Source: Nymphaea colorata (lineage: Eukaryota; Streptophyta; Magnoliopsida; Nymphaeales; Nymphaeaceae). Taken from it: a stretch of 64,000 nt of DNA. Under the pieces are notes generated by a model that worked only from the letters and a program-made list of their open reading frames with translations, made no database searches and was not told where the DNA came from. The first letter of the stretch is position 1, and every line of letters starts with the position of its first letter. The stretch is taken from contig NC_045143.1 in NCBI RefSeq assembly GCF_008831285.2, forward strand, positions 1,275,503 to 1,339,502, given 5' to 3'. Position numbers and translations under genes: made by a program. This document shows, piece after piece, positions 47,831-59,942 of this stretch.

Positions 47831-50800
47831 CCTTTATTGGCCCAATTCCAAGCTAATCTCTCTATAACATTCAGCTTTTGTGACCATATAGTAGGGTCGG
47901 GGAGAATAATTGCCTTGAGATGGGAACGTCCCCCGTAGTAAAAGAACAAATGTGTTGTGGTCAAGGTGCCTTCAAGCAAGATTTAGAAGGATTTGATGCT
48001 TTCTTTTGACAGGAAAATTAATGTTTTATTACTTATTAAATGTTATATTTTGGGCACTGAAATTGGTGAGTTAGTAGTACTATTAGCACTTTCCAATGGA
48101 AATACCAAAAGGGAGCTAGAGTTGATCTGATCCCGATCATTTACAGTCCACAACCTATTCATATCGCTTTTGATTTATCTTCAAAATAGTTTCAAAGCTA
48201 CCCCAAAACTAAACAAAAAAGGAACGTTCTGTTCTATATTGTGCGGTAGTTTCTGACTTTCAGTAGAAAGTGGAGATAGAAGGGTACCTCAGAGCGGTGT
48301 ACGAAAGATCGGTGGTGTTCATTCCCTTTCTCAGGAGGCCAAGAGACGACGTTACAAGATCTCCCCACTTCTCAACTGAGGATTCAAGAATTCATTAGCA
48401 AATGAATGTTGCACCGATCAAACAATGCCTTGCATTTTTCTCAAGATATGGATAAACAGCTTAAGTAAAACCGCATATGGCATCCATTAATTGCCCACTC
48501 ATGCCAATGTTCAAAAAAGGCAGTCTATACTAAATTTTCCTTAATATTCATGTTCTCATGTTTTCCTGGTAATACTAACTTTGCCTCATCTAAATTGGAA
48601 GACATCAATTCTCGGCTTGACAACTAGTTTAAACTAGTGGTTGAAAACTAGTTTTCACAAGTTTTCAATGTATTTTGTGAAGTTTTGTTATGTTGTAAAA
48701 TGTTCCCCAAGTACTTGATCCACTCTGCACGCTGAAGCGCCTCTATTTAAACAATTACCATATTTGAAAGCGAAGAAGGCAAGGAACAATGAGATTTTAT
48801 ACTCCACCACTAATCAACTTGAATTGGTGGATCTGATTGAATTGGTGCCACTTCGATTTAATTAATGGTAATGATGTCAATAGATTAGAATTTGGATCCA
48901 AATCAAATGTACATACCCGTCTGATAGGTTCACATATTAAGATTCAAGTATGAATGAAAAAGGTCTGCCATATATGGAACCAATTTTTAAATTAATTCAA
49001 ATTTGATATGAATCCAACCATTTTTCACATCCGAATTCAAATTTGACTTCTACGTAATCGAATCTGAACCGCATTATTACAAGTTAAAACTTCACTTTCA
49101 AAATGAATAGATATTTGATATAGGATATTTATTTGCAACTGAATTTGAATTTGATCCAAATATTTACTTAAGACCAAATCTGAATACAAATCTATTCTTG
49201 ATTTTATTTCTTAAAACCAAATTGAATAGTAATTTATTAATGGAATCTTTTTCCATAACCGAATAAAAAAAAAGCATTTTGGTTGGATATCCAATTTAAA
49301 TCTGATCCATCTCTATATTAAAAAGGGTGTGCCGCATTTCATGTATTATTTGCTTTTTTGTTATTTTTAAATATTTAAGCAAATTTAACTAATATACGTA
49401 TATATTCTGTTTATTTTTAGAAATTAATATTTTTTTTTGGTTGATTCACAACCCATTCAGCTTGATCGACGAATAATCGAGTGGCTTGCCTAGCGTGCCG
49501 ATTTGATTCAATTTGTACAAAAATGATAAGTTACACGATTACCGCTGCATGAGTTTGATGGCTTGGAAAATTTTTCCAAGCCAATCCGAGCTTTTCACTT
49601 CAGTAACAAAAAGTTGGGGGCCTGACTTTTTCTGCACTTCTTTTTTTAGCCAAAAATTAAATCACACTCTTGATTTTATACTGCATTTTAGATCCATACT
49701 TGAAACTCCTCATTTTACATTTTGCATTGAGAAAATATCTGATCGAAGATCAAAGGGGAGGTTTTGATCTTAGATTTCATTAGGATATATTAGAGAGTTA
49801 GATCAAAGACAATCAAACACCTTCTAAGGTGTGGAATCAAGTATATGAAAATAAAATCAAAATAAAGGTAATGGAATGTGTCTGTGAAGACTTGCAATTT
49901 AGACTCTACAATGGTTGGGGTGGGGGCTCGTAGGCAGCTAGTTCCCTTTTTGAATCTCTTAGGCTTCATTCTCTTTAGTTGCAAAGTCACTTAAGTTGAA
50001 GCATGACAAAGGTGGACTTCAAGGCATTGAAAGTAGACCTTGTACTTTATGAGGTTGGAAGCTTTGGATCACCTCTAATAGTAAGATGAAATACTCATTC
50101 AACTGCTCACATAAAGTTGCTCATAATAATCACGGTTTTATGAAAGTTTGTAATTACTTGGGTATGCATTGATCCACGTGAAATTTGAAAGAAAAGGATT
50201 CCATTAAATGTTTAGGTTGGACCTACATGGTTTATAAACGGGCCGAACATGATTTAAAATAAATTTTATACTGCCACCTCTTTGAAGTTTCAATTAAAAT
50301 TTGAATACAATTAAGAATAAAATAAAGTGAGAAGATAATAATACCTTATTTCATTTCCCTGTCCATACATAGTTTTTTCCTTCCTCTTTGGAGTTTCAAT
50401 CCATGCAATAAAGTCAAGAGGTGGCAGACCTGGATGAATACTTTTTCTAATAGAACCTCTCGGAAGGTCTGCATAGGATTCTTTAGGGTCAAAGACCCAA
50501 CCACCTTAAGTGACTTGAGTCTCTTATTGATCATTTCTCTTTCTCTCTCTCCAAGTGATGGGTAGCGCAACCAATTTGACTGTGCGACATGTATTAACCA
50601 CATCATCAAGTGATGGGCAGTACAATAGAAAATGATGCTAAGTTTATGAAAATGGGTTCTTGACCAAAGCTGATTATTTTTATTCTCAGGTTATATAAGG
50701 CTCCCTTTGGACGCATGGACAACCCTTTTGGTTTGTTATCTGGCTGATAATAAGCTGTTTGAATGTCGCCAAGGAGTAACGAATATGCAGTAAGTGCAAT

Positions 50801-51051
50801 GGTTATTGTAACATATGAATTTGCCTTAAAAAGGTAGTTCCATAGAAGTTCATAATATTAGTTTCATAGTATAATAACAAATAGCTGTATAATATTAGAT
50901 TCATAGAATAATAAAAAATTGTTACTACAGTTGACTGACCTCCCCAAAAAATGTCGAATTGAAGTCAGTTTTTGATGTTAAGCTGGTGGTGATGACAAAC
51001 CCAAACTGCTAACACAGGACTTTTTTTTTTATGTTAATTGCCGCTTCTAAC
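47831..51051. other. AT-rich spacer between the CHI copies
   Basis: No supported gene. It includes degenerate 'GAATCCAAATTTGA'-type repeats at about 48.85-49.3 kb and the relative of the 36.9 kb segment at about 49.32-49.55 kb (identical 29-mer at 49441-49469). An ORF at 50346-50609 on the minus strand has no recognisable motif. Confidence 0.5.
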
Positions 51052-51243
51052 CAGGGGTAGAGCTAAGGTAGGACACGTTTGGGCCTTGTCCTCACCTCAA
51101 TTTTTTTTTAAAAAAAATTATATGTAAGTTTTAAGAAATTCTACTTATTTTATATAAAATTTTTGATAAATAATATTTCAACCCTAGTTCAAATTCAAAA
51201 ACTTTAATTCGATCCTTTTCATGAAAAATGTCTGGTCCAACAT
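51052..51243. mobile_element. Probable degenerate hAT-like MITE, second copy
   Basis: It begins CAGGGGTAGAGCTAAGG, like the intronic MITE at 28745, and passes through an A/T-rich middle with TTTCAACCCTAG. It ends near TGTCTGGTCCAACAT, comparable to the CTGGCTCCACT end. Borders and target duplication are unclear. Confidence 0.4.
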
Positions 51244-52020
51244 CATTTTAATGTAACACATGCAGCTCAAAATGCGACTTTAGCAAGAAAATTTTAACTT
51301 ATTGGTTTGCCTTTTGAAAACATATTAATTCAACCAACTTCATAAATGAGCCAACCACTTTAGCCAGGAAACCTTGTCGTTGAGCCATGAATGTTGACAT
51401 AAGTCTTGTTGGGAGAGTAAGAGGTGTATTTTATCCTCTCATCCAATGCCTGAACATAATTCGCCTCTTTCTTCTTTTTCCTTACTCCTATGCATAGCCA
51501 TAAATATTTTCCTTGAGTTTTTATCGGTGACATTTTTCTTGAGTATCTTTTTGGTAAAGTTGTTTTTTACTTTTGGAAAAATCTCAAAGTTTTTTTTAAA
51601 TAAAAAATCAAAATGTTAGGTGATAATACTATAAATGAAAGAGTAACAAGTATTTGTATTGCATTTAGGAGGTCATGTTAAATACTTAAAATAAGAGGAA
51701 ATAAAACAACAAAATTAAATAAAAACAGAAAACGAAATAATAAATAAATAAATAAATCAAGAAAAAATCACGATAAAATCAGGTTAAAATCGTGATAAAT
51801 TTATATTTAACTTTTTTTTCAATATATGGTGATATTTTTTGTTTTCTTTATGTATTTCATTAATATCGTGATATTTTTGAAAATGTCATGATATTTGTAG
51901 CTATGTGACTTAAAAACTAAATCGGCATCGTTGTCTGGGTTGAAACTTGAACTGGATGTTAATTTTTGCATCATTTCCTTAATTTGTAGGGAAGGTTGGA
52001 TGGACTGTACAAATGAAGGG

Positions 52021-52081
52021 GTTAGGTCGGTTAAAAGGCTCACGTGCGCAGTCTTAAAGGCTCTGCCTACCACATCACGTG
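52021..52081. promoter_or_regulatory. CHI copy 2 promoter cluster: reverse AC element and two G-boxes
   Basis: GTTAGGT (52021-52027) is the reverse complement of ACCTAAC. CACGTG occurs at 52041-52046 and again at 52076-52081. MYB and bHLH/bZIP sites side by side are the usual layout of flavonoid gene promoters. This block lies 130-195 bp upstream of the ATG and is absent from the matching place before copy 1. Confidence 0.55.
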
Positions 52082-52141
52082 GCAACCTCCCGTCCAAAGC
52101 TTATCGACGCCGACTCTTTAGTCCTTATTCTTCCCAACGAT

Positions 52142-52148
52142 ACCTAAC
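52142..52148 (+). promoter_or_regulatory. AC-type (ACCTAAC) element in the CHI copy 2 proximal promoter
   Basis: ACCTAAC, 67 bp upstream of the ATG, inside the segment shared with CHI copy 1. Confidence 0.55.
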
Positions 52149-52214
52149 ACGCTCTTCTTATAGGAACCCGCCCCCAGCGTTCACGGAACCAAATCCCCAT
52201 CCTCTCGTCTCTTG

Positions 52215-53240
52215 ATGGCGCCATTACCCTCGGTTTCCGATCTCACGGTGGAAGAATACGTCTTTCCGGCGACGGTAACGCCGCCGGAATCAGAGAAGAC
52301 TCTCTTCCTGGCTGGCGCAGGTCCGTCATCTGACCGCTGCTCTTCTCTTCCGTTATATATATTTTTTTCCTCAAGGAAATCATACTGTTTTGGATTGCAA
52401 CATGCTCTTTGGTGGGTGGGGGGGGATGTGGGGTTTGCAGGGGTGAGAGGGCTGAACATCCAGGGGACGTTCGTCAAGTTCACGGCTATCGGAGTCTACG
52501 TGGAAGCGGCGGCCGTTGACGCCCTCCGTCCCAAATGGGCGTCCAAATCCGCCGACGACCTCGAGACATCTGAAGAATTCTTCAAGGACATCATCAATGG
52601 TAGCATCAACTCCGCCATGTTTATTCTCTTGAATTGACAAGATGAATAGTAGGCTTTCTCTTTTGCAGGGGCCTTTGAAAAGTTCACTAGGATCACATTG
52701 ATCAAACCCTTACGTGGTGAAGAGTACACTTCCAAGGTGGTCGAGAACTGCGTTGCAATCTGGAAGTCTGCTGGGATCTACACTGATGCCGAGGCCCAGG
52801 CTGTTGAAAAACTCAAGGAGGTCTTCAAAGAACAAGTCTTCCCTCCTGGTTCCTCCATTGCCATGAAGCACTCGACCACCGGCTCCTTGACCGTATGGAT
52901 CAATCGTCTTTAATTACTTTCTGCTATTGCTTTTCTCTTTCTTAAACGACCAATTTGGAGAAGCTCAAGGTGCAGAGATCTTTTCAATATGCTGCGTTTG
53001 AAATTTATAAATTAGTTGCGTCGACTAATTAGACGGTTCAAAATTGCGTTTTCTGTTATGATGCAGATTGCGTTCTCCAAGGACACTTCTGTGCCGGAAA
53101 AAGGGGTTGCAGTGATTGAGAACAAGGCACTAACGTTGTCCTTTTTGGAGTCAGTCATCGGGAAACACGGCGTATCTCCCGCAGCAAAGAGATCTGTAGC
53201 AGAGAGGATCTCTGGCCTGCTGAAGTGTGCTGAAGCATAG
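52215..53240 (+). CDS. CHI: Chalcone isomerase, copy 2 (type I-like, active-site residues intact)
   Basis: Exons 52215-52320, 52441-52599, 52669-52892 and 53067-53240 give 220 residues. The same landmarks as copy 1 are present ([32 protein letters not shown]), but the position equivalent to alfalfa Tyr106 is Tyr (GEEYTSKV) and the C-terminus reads LLKCAEA. It should convert 6'-hydroxychalcones to flavanones in the flavonoid pathway. Introns are 120, 69 and 174 nt; intron 3 is about 86 nt longer than in copy 1. Exons, introns and flanks align with copy 1; exon 1 differs at six of 106 bases. Copy 2 is therefore the likelier standard enzyme. Its upstream region adds G-boxes and a second AC element. 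Confidence 0.95.
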
Positions 53241-56159
53241 AAGACGCATCCAAGCGGAGTGGATAACGAGATCATGTAATTGATTAGCCGCTGTTGAATA
53301 GAATAAAAGGGATGCCAGTAATTAATCACCTTTGTCTTTGGCATGGTTGAATCTTTAACGTGGGTTGGCTATTTTGCTATGTAATGGTACTAGCACATAG
53401 TTTATGGGCAACTCAATTTCTGGCTTCGAGTCTCCATGTGATAATTCCTTTTGATCAGCCGACAAATAAGCAAAACAAGCTAAGCTGCCCTGAGCATCTT
53501 GATTTCGTGATTTAGTCTGCTAAATTAAATAAAATGATCCCGAACTACTTTGTCTGTGGAATGTGAAGCTCGTTGAGAGAATGTGGCAAGAAAGATGCAA
53601 AAATGTACTGAGTTGTTGGACCCGCCAGTGTGAAAAAGTTTTGGCAAAAGGCTCAGCTTGTATGTATATGACAGGAATTTTGGCAAAATAATCAACATCC
53701 ACTTGCCAAAGTGACCAATATCCTAAGTTTCTAACGATGGCTTTTGTTGGTCCTTATCCAGTTAAAACTTTACATAGTTTTGTCTCCATTCTTCTCTGTT
53801 TCATGTACCTTGTTGCAAAGATTTCATGTTTTCCCCAAAGAAATGGGAAGGTTTTCTTGCACGGATCCATCTGCGTGCCGTTCTATCTTATTTGTTGCTG
53901 AAATGCTTTCTATTTCTTCATTTCCTTCTACTTCAAAGTTTTTCATTGTCTCCTCCTTTTGAAATTTCGAAACCAGTACGAATCTAACATGGTCGCGGTT
54001 TGATGTTAAAGGCCGCTACTAACGGGGTTTCATCTCACGCTCAACCAACTTAACACGATTTATAGACACTAGTTTAGTAATCTATGAATCTGCATTAATT
54101 TTTGGGGGCAGGTTCAGTATATTAACCGTTCCATTAACTAAAAAATCCCTGAAAATTTTAAGTTGTTCTAATCAACCATGGCTATGTATGTGATCTATTG
54201 GGTTAACTGTTTTACAATTTGGCCATTGAGCATTCGACATGTTTACGGACCTTAATCTTTTCCGTTTTGCAATTTTCTCGAATGGTTGAGCGATCCTTGA
54301 CCTGTTAGTTGTTACCAACAGGAACAATATATTTTATATTGGTAACATAAGCGACAGGTTATGGGCCACGGCTTCATCAGGCCCCTTGAAAATGCATGCA
54401 CCGTCTTAAAACTGCCGTTTCCTCTGTCGCAAATGGGCACGGGAATCTGACAATCAGTGACGTTGACTACACGTAATGTTCAATGAGAACAATGCAAGTC
54501 GTGAACGGCGTTACCCAATTTTTCGGTCGCTTATTGGTTCTGTACGAAAAGCGAACTTATGACTATTCGTCGCAATAAATATTGTGTTCACGGTTGAGCG
54601 TCATCGCCTACAGAAGCCCACGTGAATTCCTTTATTTGCATATCAGTACCTTGTCGATTTTTACTCAGAGTGACAAAATTTAATGAAGATGAGATGTACT
54701 TCGAGTAATCGTGGGAAGTAGAAACCGATGTTCTGAAACGCTAGAAGAAAGAAAATGAGATGCATTACCAAAGTAGATGTAGAAAAGGGTCGAGAATAGA
54801 AGCCAAAACCCGGCGACAGAGAGACAGAGGGAGGAATTTCCTGCGACGATGAAGCAGTGAGAGAAGAAGAGAAGGCGTTACTTAGTGAACCAACTTCTGC
54901 TGCAGTTTCTGTAAAGAGAAAGGTGCTGGGAGGGAAAAAAAGAGAAAGAGAGTCTTGAAGAAAATGAATTGTATGAGGAAAGTGAAAAGATAAAAAAAAA
55001 AAAAGATACAGGGAGAAAAAACCAAAAAAAGTAAAATGGAGAATGAAGAGAGAGATGAGTCAGATGAGGTCAAAGTTAGGTTGGGTGTGGCTTACCGCAC
55101 CTAACATGCATTGACCATCAGGTGCGATCAAACTTAGGGTGTGTGTGGCTGACGCGCATTAAACTGTGCTGAGCAGCACCACCTGCATCAACATCAACAT
55201 CTACATGACTTTTAGTCACTCATGGTTAGAAATGTCAATGAATTTTATTCAAATCGGATATACCTTTAATCATATTCAAGTTTTTGGATATTAATTTAAA
55301 TTCAAATAAGAATAAGGAAAAGTTATATCTGAATCCAAATCAAAATTAAAAATCTGATTTCACAATCCAATTCGATTTTTATATTCATATCAAAATTTGA
55401 ACTGAATTTTGTCCCATTTTAAAATGTAAGAGCATTAGATATAAGTTGTTTGTTTAAAAATAAATTAGATTGTATATGAATCCGATAGGATATCATTTTT
55501 TAAATCCAAATTTGATTTGATTTCTTAATCGAATATTAATTTTTTTTTCTATATCCTATTTTTTTTGGATCGATTCAGGCAAATATCCGATTTAAATCAA
55601 ATATTGACATCTTTACTCCTCTTACGTAGTTGAAGAGCTTCTACCTAGATGCGATCTAATGCTCCAACCGAATACCCTTGGCAGTTTGTAAGAATCAGTG
55701 TTAGAACCAAATCAGCTGATTTGCGTGAATCAGTAAATAACATTTAATTAATTAATTATTTGAGAATAAGTAAATATATAAAATATTTAAAATAAAAAAA
55801 TCAGAAAAAAAGATTAAAAAGCTTATCCGGTCAATTAGTGTTGATATGATTGCACCAATCTTACTGAGTTTGCAAGACATGTTTGGGTGCGACAGCTTAT
55901 CACATATTTCGGTAATTATATTTCCACTCCAGCAGCGAAGATGTATCTTATTCAAAGGGGACTTTTCAGAAGGTCATCCGTCCCATAATACTTTCGCCAA
56001 AACAAGTTATATGAGTTTTAATGGGATTCGATGCATTAGTTGTTGGGATTCAGTGGCACGTGATGAGTCGACTATTCACGACACCCTAAGCTTTCCAGGG
56101 CACTTCGCTATAAATTCGGTGCCAACTCCGCCGACAGCAATCCCAACTCCGGCCACAGG
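53241..56159. other. Spacer after CHI copy 2
   Basis: The first ~190 bp match the copy 1 flank. There is no supported gene further on. A purine-rich stretch lies at about 54.7-55.05 kb, and degenerate 'AATCCAAATCAAAATT'-type repeats at about 55.2-55.6 kb. Confidence 0.5.
56057..56114 (+). promoter_or_regulatory. Relic CHI promoter: G-box and TATA box
   Basis: CACGTG at 56057-56062 and TATAAA at 56109-56114, the latter 46 bp before the relic's ATG. Both sit at plausible promoter distances, although only exon 1 of the gene remains. Confidence 0.45.
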
Positions 56160-56268
56160 ATGACGACGGCCCCACCGTCCGTTTCTGATATGACGGTTGA
56201 AGGGTACGTCTTTCCGGCGGAGGAAAAGCCACCGGAAACTGAGAAGAGTTTCTCCTTGGCTGGGGCGG
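56160..56268 (+). pseudogene. CHI: Chalcone isomerase exon 1 relic
   Basis: Encodes MTTAPPSVSDMTVEGYVFPA and then EEKPPETEKSFSLAGAG, aligning with exon 1 of the two CHI genes. It is followed at the same point by an intron-like GTCCGAGACTTGACCGCTGT similar to the start of their intron 1. Homology ends about 30 bp later; no exon 2-4 follows before the minus-strand kinase pseudogene. It is a truncated genomic duplicate, not a processed copy, and more diverged than copies 1 and 2 are from each other. Confidence 0.8.
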
Positions 56269-56384
56269 GTCCGAGACTTGACCGCTGTTCTCCGGAGTAA
56301 TTTAGTTTCACTAAGGAACAGGAGAAACGAACCACACTAAACTAAGCCTCGCAAAAACTTGAAACCATGACACTTACTAGTACC

Positions 56385-57422
56385 TCACAAGGAACGGTGA
56401 TCCGTAGGTCTTTCTGGCGCTGGTTAACCAAGCATAGCCCGTCGTCAAGCTGGTGGACATGTCCGAGCCAAGTTTTCTAATCTCTAAAGAAGAAATGGAG
56501 GGTATGCTGTTAGCCAATGTCCGGGCCACGCAATCTTTCAATGATGTCTCCCATGGTAACGTAGATCATCTCGAATATCACCGGACTGTCGACGGAAGTA
56601 ACGACTGTTGCCCAGTGATTTCCGTCGAACTGGAGATCAAAGGTTGGCGGGGAGAGCTTGTTGTCATAGTTTCCATAGTAAAATTTGGCCCTGACCAGAA
56701 TCTTGCTGCCTTGGGCGTTGCTTTTCTGGTGGGGAAGTAGCGGAGGGTGGTGAGGATATGGCCTTGCTGGTCTGGACTGTGGCTGTTAGCCCCGTCTGGA
56801 TGTAGTCCTTGTCTGTGGACCATTCAAGCCCAGGCGAGTCACTGTATGAACTGCTTGCTCCACAGTCCAAGCTTAACATTGCTGCACAATAACAAGGAAT
56901 TTGAGTCTAATTGAAGCCACTGCAAGAGAATCTGATGGTGGTGGGGGTTACAGAGAAGAAATTTCTTTTTCTGTGAGTCGAGCAATGGCAAGAGGGTTCC
57001 CCTCTTCCTCTATCCTCAAGCGGCCGTTAACTTTGCTACGACCATTGAAATTCTCATTAATTTGCAAACAAAGTTACGAGGAACTACCAATTCGGGTTTG
57101 CTTTGGAAGATTTAATACGATAGAGGACTTTTTTTTTTTTTATCCAAAACGGGTTCCTGAGACGGTCGAATTTCTTTTTATTCAAAATAGAAAATAGTGA
57201 AAGGATTAAACTTAAAAATAATTTGATTTCCTTACGAGTCACATTTGGATGATCATTGAAGCATATTTATATGTGAATGAACTTCGTTAATTAGTATTTG
57301 TGAAATGGACAGAACAGAAGTTGCAAAGAAGATGAAGCAGAACTTACTCTGAGGAGACCCATGAACAGCATCACAACAATGAGCAAAGAATATGGTGGCT
57401 GCAATCTCCTAGATTTCGCCAT
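56385..57422 (-). pseudogene. Malectin-like receptor kinase pseudogene (signal peptide and part of malectin domain)
   Basis: Minus strand. Exon 1 (57422-57348) encodes MAKSRRLQPPYSLLIVVMLF plus MGLLR, a signal peptide, with a good donor. The next exon begins near 56.88 kb with LSLDCGASSSYSDSPGLEWS, but its frame does not match exon 1. A shift follows around LRYFPTRK, then another before GSKILVRAKFYYGNYDNK. The sequence continues through FDLQFDGNHWATVVTS, EMIYVTMGD, a stop after RLRGPDIG, and finally IPSISSLEIRKLGSDM up to a donor-like site at 56384. All blocks correspond in order to the intact gene at 59943. Several frame breaks and no LRR or kinase part make it a pseudogene. Confidence 0.8.
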
Positions 57423-58237
57423 GGTTGTTTGCTGATTTCTGCAAGTTGAAGGTGGTTTTGCTTCTGAACTTATTACTCTTTAACTTATACATGAAGATCT
57501 AGGAGTTAGCATTGGATAATCAAAGGACGACGGGTCGACCAGAGGTTAGAAGTTCAACTCCTTAAGAATGTATGAATGCCTTAGCCACCATGGAATCAAG
57601 CAAGCTCAAGGAAGCACACATCGCGTCAAGCTCAAGGCAAGAATGCAGCATGTGTAATCAATTTCGCCTCTTTTGTTAAAGCCGGACCGGATTGCCTTAG
57701 TGGTATAAAGAAATTAACTGCGGCTCACCTGCAACTGCGGTCAAGGTCTTAAATTCTGTGTTGAACCAGAAGTAGTGTCAACGCCAACACTTAATATTAT
57801 TTCAATTAGTGCCCATAGACCTGAGCTGTTGCGGAAAACCCATTACACTTGAGTTTGTAATCCTTTTTCATTTCCTAATAGATATCAGAGAAACCATTCT
57901 TTTAAGTGGGAAGGCTGACGTCCCTAGTTCTATAGTTGCCTTTTGAACAGTGCACGCAACTTTGTATGTGTTGATTAAGCTTAAAACTGATCCGAGTGCC
58001 GGGTATCGGTTTGACTTCAACAACCAAGACAATTAATTATACATCAAGATTGATCTCAATGTCATACATGTAAGACTACTTTTTGTTGTTATAACTCGCC
58101 CATACAGAAAGAAGGAAGATGCGTCAGTATTGAATCGAAGCTGGTTATATGCACTGTTCGGTATACAAAAAGGAGAGTGTAATGACCAGAACACTCTTGG
58201 CCCTTTAAAACAAAAAGAATAGTGAAGAAGCCAAAAG

Positions 58238-58276
<39 letters not shown>

Positions 58277-59942
58277 TCTTTAAAAAATCACCAAAATAAC
58301 CTAACGACTTTGGGTTTTTTTTTTTCATACCTCGTGCACGCAACTCACTTTCTTATTGGACTGCACTCACTTTCTTATTGGACTGCACTTTGATTGTTGA
58401 AGTTGACTTCAATGCAAATTGCAATAATGTGAACCAAAACTGACCCAAGTATTCGGCCTAATAAATGCCAACTCGCTTTATAGCCAAGCTTCAGTTCTAA
58501 TAAAGAGTATGAGGGAAGACAAATATTAGTATCATACTAAAGCTTATAAATCTCATAAAATTAAACTTAACTGTGGTTTTACATTGCAGGAGGCCGTAAC
58601 GAGGGTAGGTTGCATAACCTTAATGGGCTTTGACTACATGCGACGCTAAAGCGAGCACTAGTTCATGGGAGATCTAGAACTTAAATAGCTCGATCACATT
58701 ATATATGAGGGTTTCAAATGCTGCTAGTTTAAGTTTCATGGTTTAACCACCTAACAGAACCCAGACCGAGTCAATAAATGTGCCCATTCCAAGTACTCAA
58801 AGGGCTCTTTGTTCTCTGTAAAATATTATTACTGTTGCATGCAAAACCCAAAAATTCTTAGAGCATATTCATATGATAGTAAACCAAACAACTACTAAGT
58901 GTCAAACCAGTCCCCCAGTCCCAGCCCTTTGTTTTCAACAAGTTTAGAAAGATTAAATAAAAGCGTCTAATCTTTGAGGGAAACATGTCACTCTCAACTA
59001 CAAATAGGCATTCAGCTTTTAAAATAATTGTTAAAGATACGGTTACTTAAAATAAAATATTAATTTTTGATATAAAATGATAAAAATGCGCTTCATAAGG
59101 AACTGCTCTTTCCTTGGGTTACAAAAAGATACTTTTGGCTCTTAAGAACAGTATTTTTGTCATTGTATATCCAACATTAATGCTTTCTTAAAAGTTGAGC
59201 ATCAAGTTAATTTTAAAAAGTTGAAAGGCAAGTTGTTACTCCCAAATTTTAAGTTTTTTTTTTTTTTTTTTTACAATTTTCTTAACAAATTTTGGAATAT
59301 GGTAAGGCACATTGGTTGAGAATATCGAAGTGCCCTTTTCATTGTCTCGAATTAAGGTCAAACCATGACATATGATCATGCCTGAAGGCACAGCCACCAA
59401 TCAGGATTCGTAACCATTCCAAGCGTGAAAGCACGTCGGTGATGTTTCATCTCAAGTTAGATCGTGCTGTGCTTATATTGTTTTGCGTGGAAGATGTTGA
59501 AAATATATTTAATTTGCGCAAGCATTTATGATAATTTTGAAGAAGTCTTGAAAGAATCATTTGCCTGGCTTTGAACTTAAGATCTACCACTAAACTAATT
59601 CAGAATCTTCGTCAAGATTATCTACTTATAAGAAGAGCATCATTGCTTAATAAAATTTCTGGGTGGGGAGGGGGCCTAAAAGTTATGCTTTAAAATGATA
59701 TTCAATTTTAGACAATTCAAGGAGGCTCTGCACCTAATTTTTAGCCCACCTTGATGCGAGGCAGCTACGCTTCCTCAAACTTGCAAGTCATTAATTTGAT
59801 ATCAAATTAACGACCTTTGTCGGCCAAGCGAAGTCAACTGCTTGGATATCTCTCTCGCTCTCTCTCTTTTTATTACTTAATCTTTGATATGCAGAAGCCT
59901 CTTTAGAACTCTCCTCTGCTGCAGGGTCTTGTGCAACTGAAC
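57423..59942. other. Spacer between the kinase pseudogene and the intact receptor kinase
   Basis: No gene seen. A possible tRNA-derived SINE relic lies near 57.68-57.77 kb. A TA run occurs at about 58.24-58.27 kb and a poly-T tract at about 59.25-59.27 kb. A CT run at about 59.85-59.87 kb probably belongs to the 5' UTR or promoter of the receptor kinase. Confidence 0.5.

Noticed and set aside
50346-50609. 87-codon minus-strand ORF (GSLTLKNPMQTFREVLL)
   Set aside because: Looks mildly protein-like but has no known motif, flanking exons or element ends; not enough to call.
54882-55073. Phe/Leu-rich minus-strand ORF resembling a membrane protein
   Set aside because: Arises from a purine-rich (on the plus strand) low-complexity tract; no conserved motif.
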